Shown here: piece by piece, positions 33,423 to 39,653 of the stretch | Layout: each line of letters begins with the position of its first letter | Numbering within the stretch: position 1 is the first letter of the stretch | Assembly (NCBI RefSeq): GCF_000308775.1 | Contig: NZ_BAGJ01000088.1 | Location: 1 to 64,000, forward strand | Direction of reading: 5' to 3' | DNA from: Nocardia testacea NBRC 100365 | GTDB taxonomy: Bacteria > Actinomycetota > Actinomycetes > Mycobacteriales > Mycobacteriaceae | DNA length: 64,000 nucleotides | The notes under the pieces: model-generated | Database searches by the model: none | What the model was told of the DNA's origin: nothing | Seen by the model: only the letters and a program-made list of their open reading frames with translations | Position numbers and translations under genes: made by a program

Positions 33423-33797
33423 ATGTCCTTCTGGGAAGTGCTCTGGCTGATCGTGGTGAGTTTCGCGTTCGTCGCCTATCTGCTGCTGCTCTTCTACATC
33501 ATCGGTGATCTGTTCCGGGACAAGCACACCTCGGGCTGGGTCAAGGCGATCTGGGTGGTCCTGCTGATCGTGCTGCCGCTGCTGACCTCGCTGGTGTACT
33601 TGATCGTGCGCGGCCGGGGCATGACCGAACGCGCGGCCGTGGAAGCCGAGCAGGTCGAGGCGGCGCAGAAGAAGTACATCCAGGAGACCGCCGGTACCAG
33701 TCCGGCCGCCCAGATCGCCGAGGCGAAGCGGCTGCTGGCCGAGGGCACGATCACCGAGAGCGAATTCGAACGGCTCAAGGGCAAGGCCTTGTCGTGA
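33423..33797 (+). CDS. PLDc_N/SHOCT-domain membrane protein
   Basis: A 124-residue protein with two N-terminal membrane segments (about residues 8-30 and 40-62), a PLD-nuclease N-terminal-like motif (IIGDLFRDKHTSGWVKAIWVVLLIVLPLLTSLVYLI split across both), and a C-terminal SHOCT domain (AAQIAEAKRLLAEGTITESEFERLKGKAL). SHOCT domains are short oligomerisation elements with no assigned chemistry. The gene overlaps the AI-2E gene by 4 nt (GTGA) and lies downstream of regulon site B. It probably is a small regulatory or scaffold component of a membrane stress response. Confidence 0.82.
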   Translation: MSFWEVLWLIVVSFAFVAYLLLLFYIIGDLFRDKHTSGWVKAIWVVLLIVLPLLTSLVYLIVRGRGMTERAAVEAEQVEAAQKKYIQETAGTSPAAQIAEAKRLLAEGTITESEFERLKGKALS

Positions 33798-35026
33798 CCG
33801 GACCCGCTCCGGGCTCCGGCGATCCCGTATCGAAGGATGCCGGTCAGGGCCGGGAGGATGGGGGCACGGGACCGGCGGGGCCGGCACCGGAGGTCGCGGC
33901 GCCGGGACAGGACGGCGCCGGGCAGGCGCCGGAGGGTGCCGGCCCGGCGTCGTGGGCGATACCCCGTGGCCTGATCGTGCTGCTCGTCGCGGCCGCCACG
34001 GTGGTGGCGATCACCGGAGCCAGGGCGTTCTCCGGAGTGCTCGGCCCGGTGTTCCTGGCGCTGATGTTCGCGATCGCGGCCCAGCCCATCCAGACCCGGC
34101 TACAGCGCCGCGGCGCACCGGCCTGGGTGGGGATGCTCGCCGCCCTGACAGTGGTGTATCTGGTGCTGCTGGGACTGGTCGCCGCGATGGTGCTGTCGGC
34201 CGCCCAGCTCGCGACCGCGCTACCGGACTATTCCGATCAGTTCTCCGCGCTGTTCGACCAGGTCCGCGCACTGCTGGAACGATTCGACGTGGACCAGGAC
34301 CGGATCCAGCAGGCGTTGAGCGGCTTCGATTTCGGCAATCTGGTCGAGATGCTCGAGGGTGCGCTGCGCGAACTCGCCGGTGTTTTCTCGAATCTGCTGT
34401 TCGTACTGGCCCTGCTGCTGTTCATGGCGTTCGACGGGATGACCATCGGACGCCGGATGAAGGTGGTGGCCGGGATGCGGCCCGATATCTCGCACGCGCT
34501 GAGCACCTTCGCCGCCGGTACCCGCAAATACCTGATCGTCTCGACGGTGTTCGGGCTCATCGTGGCCGTGCTCGACGGTGTGGCGCTGTGGTTGCTCGCG
34601 GTCCCGTTCCCGGTGCTGTGGGGACTGCTGTCGTTCATCACCAACTACATCCCGAACATCGGGTTCGTGCTCGGTCTGATCCCGCCCGCGCTGCTGGCCC
34701 TGCTCGACGGCGGTGTCACGCGGATGGTGTGGGTGATCGTGCTCTACTGCGTGTTCAACGTGGTGGTGCAGTCGGTGATCCAGCCGAAGTTCGTGGGTGA
34801 CGCGGTCGGCCTGAGTGTCACGGTCACCTTCCTGTCCCTGGTGTTCTGGTCCTGGGTGCTGGGCGCGCTGGGGGCGCTGCTGGCCATCCCGCTCACGCTG
34901 CTGGCCAAGGCGCTGCTGTTCGATATCGATCCGTCGACACGGTGGATGGACGTACTCATCAGCGACCGGGCGCCGCCCGAGACCGATCCGGACGGCGAGG
35001 CGCCGGCCGCCGGACCGGCGGTGTGA
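33794..35026 (+). CDS. AI-2E family transporter / PerM-type membrane protein
   Basis: A 410-residue polytopic protein with an N-terminal Pro/Gly/Ala-rich disordered stretch of about 50 residues. Eight membrane segments follow. FAIAAQPIQTRLQRRGAPAWVG, the LLSFITNYIPNIGFVLGLIPPALLALL segment and VQSVIQPKFVGDAVGLSVTVTFLSLVFWSWVLG are AI-2E/TqsA (former DUF20) hallmarks. Known family members export autoinducer-2 or act as Na+(Li+)/H+ antiporters; which applies here is unknown. GTG 33794 sits in the stop of the SHOCT gene, so they form one operon driven from site B. Confidence 0.85.
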   Translation: MTGPAPGSGDPVSKDAGQGREDGGTGPAGPAPEVAAPGQDGAGQAPEGAGPASWAIPRGLIVLLVAAATVVAITGARAFSGVLGPVFLALMFAIAAQPIQTRLQRRGAPAWVGMLAALTVVYLVLLGLVAAMVLSAAQLATALPDYSDQFSALFDQVRALLERFDVDQDRIQQALSGFDFGNLVEMLEGALRELAGVFSNLLFVLALLLFMAFDGMTIGRRMKVVAGMRPDISHALSTFAAGTRKYLIVSTVFGLIVAVLDGVALWLLAVPFPVLWGLLSFITNYIPNIGFVLGLIPPALLALLDGGVTRMVWVIVLYCVFNVVVQSVIQPKFVGDAVGLSVTVTFLSLVFWSWVLGALGALLAIPLTLLAKALLFDIDPSTRWMDVLISDRAPPETDPDGEAPAAGPAV

Positions 35027-35033
35027 CCCGGAA

Positions 35034-35078
35034 TCACCCGTGACGGGTGAGGTGAAGCGGTCCCACCCACGCGAGAGT
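35034..35078 (+). promoter_or_regulatory. regulon site C: perfect dyad for the small-membrane-protein operon
   Basis: TCACCCGTGACGGGTGA (35034-35050) is a perfect 7-3-7 inverted repeat that starts 8 nt after the AI-2E stop codon. A GAGAGT hexamer (35073-35078) follows 22 nt later, one nt closer than at the other sites. Confidence 0.55.
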
Positions 35079-35109
35079 CGACGCACACCTGCGCTCGGAA
35101 GGAGTGGAG

Positions 35110-35538
35110 ATGACTACTGCACGGGAGCCGATGGCGAGCACTTCCGGCCGGTCCCCGGTACGGCAGGGCTTCGCGGCCGGTACCTCGATCACCGCTGCGA
35201 TTCTGCTGTTGACCGTCGGCGCGCTGTCGGTATTGGAAGGGATCGCCGCCGTGGCCGAGGACGAACTGTTCGTCGTCGGGGTGAACTACACCTACGAATT
35301 CGATATCACGACCTGGGGCTGGATCCACCTCGTCCTGGGGATCGTGCTGATCATCAGCGCGCTCGGCCTGCTCACCGGGACGGCGTGGGGGCGCGGACTG
35401 GCGATCGGTATCGCCGCGCTGTCGATCCTGGCGAATTTCCTGTGGCTGCCCTACTACCCGTGGTGGTCGGTCCTGATCATCGCGCTCAATATCGTCGTGA
35501 TCTGGGCGATCGCGACCTGGCAGCCGCGGGCCACCTGA
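35110..35538 (+). CDS. small four-helix membrane protein (DUF7144-like)
   Basis: A 142-residue protein with a polar N-terminal 25 residues and four membrane helices (about 28-50, 72-95, 97-115, 118-135). The motif VNYTYEFDITTWGWIHLVLGIV in the middle and LPYYPWWSVLIIALNIVVIWAI at the end fit the DUF7144 group of actinobacterial membrane proteins. ATG 35110 has AGGAG 5 nt upstream; a GTG 6 nt earlier is the alternative. It follows regulon site C and precedes the GAP gene by 9 nt, so the two are an operon. The function is unknown; close family members are common near stress genes. Confidence 0.75.
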   Translation: MTTAREPMASTSGRSPVRQGFAAGTSITAAILLLTVGALSVLEGIAAVAEDELFVVGVNYTYEFDITTWGWIHLVLGIVLIISALGLLTGTAWGRGLAIGIAALSILANFLWLPYYPWWSVLIIALNIVVIWAIATWQPRAT

Positions 35539-35547
35539 TTCCCGCGC

Positions 35548-36204
35548 GTGTCTGTCCTGGGTGATCTGCTTCCCTTGGCGGTGGGAGTGGCGATCTCACC
35601 GATCCCGATCGTGGTGGCCATCCTGATGATCCTGTCGAAGAACGCGTCCGCGGCGGCGGGCGGTTTCGCGACCGGCTGGACCGCGGGCATCCTGCTCGCC
35701 ACTGTGGTATTCGCCGTGCTCGCCGCCGTGGCCGGGTTGTCCGCGGACGACGAACCCGGCGCGGCCGCGGTGTGGGTGAAGATCGTGCTGGGGGTGTTGT
35801 TGCTGGCGCTGGTTCTGGTGCAGTGGAGACGTCGCGCCGATACCTCCCAGCCCGGCTGGATGCGCGGTATCGATTCACTGAACGCCGGCAGGGCCGTACT
35901 GCTCGGAGCCGGTCTCGCGGCGGTCAATCCGAAGAATTTGCTGCTGTGCGTGTCCGCGGGGGTGGTGGTGGGGGCGAGCGGGACGGCGGCGGGCGCGCAG
36001 ATCGTGGCCGTGGCCGTATTCACGGTGCTCGCCGCGGCCAGTGTGCTCGGCGTCGTGGTCGGATATGCCGTCGCGGCGGATCGGCTGGGCGCAACCCTGG
36101 ACCGTGGCCGGGCCTGGCTCGAGGCCAACAATCACGTGGTCATGGCGATGATGCTGCTGGTGATGGGCGCTGTCGTCCTGGGCAAAGGGATCGGTGGCCT
36201 GTGA
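35548..36204 (+). CDS. GAP/Sap-family membrane protein
   Basis: A 218-residue protein with six membrane segments. The first helix with VAISPIPIVVAILMILSKNA and the AAVNPKNLLLCVSAGVVVG loop are characteristic of the GAP (Sap, sulfolipid-1-addressing) family, which in mycobacteria assists export of surface glycolipids; the LysE-like superfamily is related. GTG 35548 lies 9 nt after the preceding gene. Its stop overlaps the GTG of the truncated SulP frame (GTGA), so a longer operon once continued. It probably helps move a lipid or other small molecule across the inner membrane. Confidence 0.8.
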   Translation: MSVLGDLLPLAVGVAISPIPIVVAILMILSKNASAAAGGFATGWTAGILLATVVFAVLAAVAGLSADDEPGAAAVWVKIVLGVLLLALVLVQWRRRADTSQPGWMRGIDSLNAGRAVLLGAGLAAVNPKNLLLCVSAGVVVGASGTAAGAQIVAVAVFTVLAAASVLGVVVGYAVAADRLGATLDRGRAWLEANNHVVMAMMLLVMGAVVLGKGIGGL

Positions 36205-36356
36205 GCGGTGCGGACGCGGCGGCTTCGGATCCGGTGCGCTCCGGACCGGCCGGTGCATTGTTTCCCTCGTTGCACGGGTACCGGCGGTCGTGGTTGCGGC
36301 CGGATATGGTCGCGGGCCTCACCGTCTCCCGCGGCGCCCCGGAGCAGGAGCGGTGA
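36201..36356 (+). pseudogene. N-terminal fragment of a SulP-type anion permease
   Basis: A GTG coupled to the preceding stop opens a 51-codon frame. It reads SGADAAASDPVRSGP, then ALFPSLHGYRRSWLRPDMVAGLTV, the canonical SulP start (P-x-L-x-x-YRxxWLRPDLVAGLTV) where the first membrane helix should begin. Instead it ends nine codons later, and from about 36319 the sequence belongs to the oppositely oriented lapA gene. This is a breakpoint: the rest of a SulP gene (about 500 residues) has been lost. Confidence 0.6.
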
Positions 36357-36585
36357 CGCCGCGCCGGCGGATCAGCAGCCCGGCCACCAGCCCGATCAAG
36401 AACATGACCAGCAGTATCACCCACATCGGTGAACTGACGGTGATGGGCAGGAAATGTATCTCCACATGGTCGCGGTTCTCGACGACGAAGATCACGGCGA
36501 CGACGGTCAGAGCCAGAGCCAGCCACTGGTTCACGGTGATCCGGGACAGCAGTGCGGGCTTGGGCTCGCGCGCTCGGTCGGTCAT
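36319..36585 (-). CDS. LapA-domain (DUF1049) membrane protein
   Basis: An 88-residue protein with two membrane helices (about residues 18-38 and 52-73). VFVVENRDHVEIHFLPITVSSPMWVILLVMFLIGLVAGLLI is the LapA/DUF1049 pattern, where E. coli LapA helps regulate LPS synthesis; actinobacterial homologues lack LPS and have another role. The tail is basic (RRRGVTAPAPGRRGRR). ATG 36585 has GGAGG 5 nt upstream. Regulon site D precedes it at the standard spacing. Its 3' end overlaps the truncated SulP frame. Confidence 0.8.
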   Translation of the reverse strand: MTDRAREPKPALLSRITVNQWLALALTVVAVIFVVENRDHVEIHFLPITVSSPMWVILLVMFLIGLVAGLLIRRRGVTAPAPGRRGRR

Positions 36586-36621
36586 CACATCCTCCGGGGG
36601 CAGTCGGTCGCGACACTGTGC

Positions 36622-36667
36622 AGTCTGTCGTCGCGACCGGGCCGCGGGCATCACCCGCCGGGGATGA
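36622..36667 (-). promoter_or_regulatory. regulon site D: dyad plus CAGACT box for lapA
   Basis: On the minus strand TCATCCCCGGCGGGTGA (36667-36651) is followed 23 nt later by CAGACT (36627-36622), 36 nt before the lapA ATG. The geometry equals sites A, B and E. Confidence 0.55.
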
Positions 36668-36857
36668 CCCGGTACGGTCGTTCACCGCACGCGGTGGAGC
36701 GGCCCGGGGTCACCGTATGTCCTGATGCAGCCTGCAGTCGCCGGGTGGCGTGGTGCGGCCGCCTCCGATCGGTCGGGTGACGAGCTTCCCGGACCGGTCG
36801 GGGTGCGCAGCGCCGGATCGCTCGCATCCTCCCGCCTCGTCGCGCGGTCCGGGCAGT

Positions 36858-36903
36858 TCACCCGTCGCAGGTGATCCGGCGAATGGCCGCGAGTGCCTAG
36901 CGT
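36858..36903 (+). promoter_or_regulatory. regulon site E: dyad plus TAGCGT box for the alkyl sulfatase
   Basis: TCACCCGTCGCAGGTGA (36858-36874) is followed 23 nt later by TAGCGT (36898-36903), again inside CCTAGCGTGG as at site B. The leader to the ATG is about 100 nt. Confidence 0.6.
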
Positions 36904-37009
36904 GGCGTGCGGTGTGCCGACACCGCCGTGGGAGCGCGGACACGGCCGCGCGGCGGCGGCACGGCCTCCGCCAGGACCCGAGAGCCGGCCGACAGATCGT
37001 GAGGTAACG

Positions 37010-38833
37010 ATGACCACGGAACTGGACTTCGACGACACCGCCGACTTCGGCAACGCGACGCGCGGGTTCATGGCCGAACTCGATCCGCCGGTGGTGACGG
37101 CCGCGGACGGCTCGGTGGTCTACGACATCGGCGCCTACGAATTCCTCGACGGCGACTGTCCGGACACCGCGAATCCGAGTCTGTGGCGGCAGGGCCAACT
37201 GTGCAGCAAACAGGGGCTGTTCGAGGTGACCGAGGGTATCTACCAGGTCCGTAACCTGGACCTGTCGAATATGACGCTCGTCGAAGGTCGCGACGGGGTC
37301 ATCGTGATCGATCCACTGCTGTCGGAGGAGACCGCGGCCGCGGGCCTGGCCCTGTATCGCGCGCAACGCGGCGACCGTCCGGTCACCGGCATGATCTACA
37401 CCCATTCGCACGCCGACCATTTCGCGGGAGCGCGGGCGGCGGTGCCGGCCGGTCATCCGCCGGTGCCCATCCTGGCGCCCGCCGGATTCCTGGAACACGC
37501 GGTGAGCGAGAACGTCTACGCCGGCAATGCCATGAACCGTCGCGCCGTGTTCATGTACGGGGCGGTGCTCCCGAAGGCGCCCGACGGTCAGATCGGTGCC
37601 GGGCTGGGAATGTCGACCTCCACCGGCACCATCACGCTGATCCCGCCCACCGTCGACATCACCCACACCGGGCAGGAAGAGGAGATCGACGGCGTGCGGA
37701 TGGTTTTCCAGCTGACCCCGGGCACCGAGGCCCCGGCCGAGATGAACTTCCTGTTCCCCGATCGGCGCGCACTCTGCATGGCGGAGAACGCGACCCACAA
37801 TATGCACAATGTGCTGACCCTGCGCGGCGCGGTGGTCCGCGACTCCCGGGTCTGGGCCCGGTATCTCGACGAGGCCATCGCCCGGTTCGGCGACAAGGCA
37901 GATGTGGCGTTCGCCTCGCACCACTGGCCGACCTGGGGCCGGGAGAACTGGACCGCGTGGCTGGCGAACCAGCGCGATATGTACGCCTACCTGCACGATC
38001 AGACGCTGCGCCTGACCAACGCGGGCTACACCGGGGCGGAGATCGCCGAACGGTTCGCCTTCCCCCCCGAACTCGAGAAGGTCTGGGCCAATCGCGGCTA
38101 CTACGGCTCAACCAGCCACAATGTCAAGGCGATCTACCAGCGGTACATGGGCTGGTACGACGGCAACCCGGCGCATCTGTGGGAGCATCCGCCCGTCGCG
38201 CTGGCACAGCGGTATGTGGCCGACTACGGCGGAATCGAGGCGCTCGTCGCCAAGGGAGGTGAATACGCCGAGGCCGGCGATCTCCGATTCGCCGCGACCC
38301 TGCTCAACCACGCCGTGTTCGCCGAGCCCGGCCACGAGGAAGCCAAAGAGACACTGGCCCAGGTCTACGACCGGCTCGGGCACGGCGCCGAGAACGGCAC
38401 CTGGCGCAACTTCTACCTGACGGGCGCCCAGGAACTGCGGAAGGGTCCGACGCCGACCCCGATCCAATCGGCGAGCCCGGAGATGATGACCGCGCTGACA
38501 CCGGAGATGATCATCGACTCGCTCGCCGTCCGGATCGACGGACTGCGCGCCGCCGCGACGGACTTCACCATGGACTGGGAACTGACCGACGAGGACGCCG
38601 TCCATCGCATCACCCTGTCCCACGGCGCGCTCACCCATCGCGCCCCCGACCCCGACGCTCCCGTCGTCGGGCCCGCGGACCTCACGCTCACGCTCTCCAA
38701 AGAACAGTTGCTGAACGCAGTGAGCGGCAAGGGGTTCGACGGTGTGACGATCACCGGTGACCGTAGCCTGCTCGAGACATTCATCGGGCTGCTGGATGCC
38801 CCGGATCCGCAGTTCCCCATCGTCACGCCCTGA
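37010..38833 (+). CDS. type III alkyl sulfatase (SdsA1-like metallo-beta-lactamase fold)
   Basis: A 607-residue alkyl/aryl sulfohydrolase. The zinc-binding HxHxDH motif is T-HSHADH at residues 132-137, and further ligands are expected in MAENATHNMHNVLTLRG (about residues 259-275) and FASHHWPTWG. After the catalytic domain comes a helical dimerisation part (AIYQRYMGWYDGNPAHLW), then a C-terminal SCP2-like hydrophobic-binding domain (MIIDSLAVRIDGLRAAATDF to the end). It lacks an N-terminal signal, unlike secreted SdsA1. It cleaves alkyl sulfates to alcohol and sulfate. ATG 37010 has GAGG 6 nt upstream and sits downstream of site E, so its expression is probably tied to the block's regulon. Confidence 0.87.
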   Translation: MTTELDFDDTADFGNATRGFMAELDPPVVTAADGSVVYDIGAYEFLDGDCPDTANPSLWRQGQLCSKQGLFEVTEGIYQVRNLDLSNMTLVEGRDGVIVIDPLLSEETAAAGLALYRAQRGDRPVTGMIYTHSHADHFAGARAAVPAGHPPVPILAPAGFLEHAVSENVYAGNAMNRRAVFMYGAVLPKAPDGQIGAGLGMSTSTGTITLIPPTVDITHTGQEEEIDGVRMVFQLTPGTEAPAEMNFLFPDRRALCMAENATHNMHNVLTLRGAVVRDSRVWARYLDEAIARFGDKADVAFASHHWPTWGRENWTAWLANQRDMYAYLHDQTLRLTNAGYTGAEIAERFAFPPELEKVWANRGYYGSTSHNVKAIYQRYMGWYDGNPAHLWEHPPVALAQRYVADYGGIEALVAKGGEYAEAGDLRFAATLLNHAVFAEPGHEEAKETLAQVYDRLGHGAENGTWRNFYLTGAQELRKGPTPTPIQSASPEMMTALTPEMIIDSLAVRIDGLRAAATDFTMDWELTDEDAVHRITLSHGALTHRAPDPDAPVVGPADLTLTLSKEQLLNAVSGKGFDGVTITGDRSLLETFIGLLDAPDPQFPIVTP

Positions 38834-38933
38834 CCCGCGGCATCCCGGCCACCGCCGCCCGGTCCGCCGTGGACACCGCGACGTGCGCGGGCGCCGGCCG
38901 GACGGTCGCGGTCGCGCCGGGGTGGCGCCGCCC

Positions 38934-39653
38934 CTACTGGCGGAAGCGGTGCCCCATTCCCGGCTCGGTCAGCAGATACCGCGGATGGGACGGGTCGTCC
39001 TCGAGTTTGCGCCGCAACTGGGCCATATAGACACGGAGATAGTGGGTTTCGGTCTGATAGGCCGGACCCCACACCTCCCGCAGCAACTCGGTACGGCCGA
39101 CCAATTTGCCGCGGTTGCGCACCAGCATTTCCAATACGCCCCACTCGGTGGGAGTCAGATGCACTTCGGCGCCGCGCTTGACGACCTTCTTCGCGGCCAG
39201 ATCTACGGTGAACGAATCGGTCACCACCACCGGTTCGTCGGTTTCCGCCGAGGCCGTCGCGCGCCGCAGGGCGGCGCGTAGCCGGGCCAGGAACTCGTCC
39301 ATGCCGAACGGTTTGGTGATGTAGTCGTCGGCACCGGCGTCGAGCGCGTCCACCTTGTCGGCCGAATCGGTACGTGCGGAGAGCACGATCACCGGCACCC
39401 GGGTCCAGCCGCGCAACCCGGCCAGCACCTCGATTCCGTCGATATCGGGCAGGCCCAGGTCCAGGACCACCGCGTCGGGCCGCCGTTCGGTGGCCGCGCG
39501 CAGCGCCCCGGCCCCGGTGGACGCGGTGACCACGTCGTATCCGCGTACCGACAGGTTGATGCGCATGGCCCGCAGGATCTGCGGTTCGTCGTCCACCACG
39601 AGGACGGTCGCCCCCGCGGTCGGGCCGGCGTCCTGCTCCGGGGGAGTCTTCAT
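38934..39653 (-). CDS. kdpE: response regulator KdpE
   Basis: A 239-residue OmpR-type response regulator. The receiver has the acidic pair in VVDDEPQILRA, the phospho-Asp in AVVLDLGLPDIDG, and Lys in DDYITKPFGMDEFL. The winged-helix domain contains HLTPTEWGVLEMLVRNRGKL and the YLRVYMAQLRRKLEDDPSHPRYL end characteristic of KdpE. ATG 39653 shares its A with the kdpD stop (TGATG), so it is co-translated with the kinase. Last gene of the kdp operon. KdpE activates kdp transcription in low potassium or osmotic stress. Confidence 0.93.
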   Translation of the reverse strand: MKTPPEQDAGPTAGATVLVVDDEPQILRAMRINLSVRGYDVVTASTGAGALRAATERRPDAVVLDLGLPDIDGIEVLAGLRGWTRVPVIVLSARTDSADKVDALDAGADDYITKPFGMDEFLARLRAALRRATASAETDEPVVVTDSFTVDLAAKKVVKRGAEVHLTPTEWGVLEMLVRNRGKLVGRTELLREVWGPAYQTETHYLRVYMAQLRRKLEDDPSHPRYLLTEPGMGHRFRQ

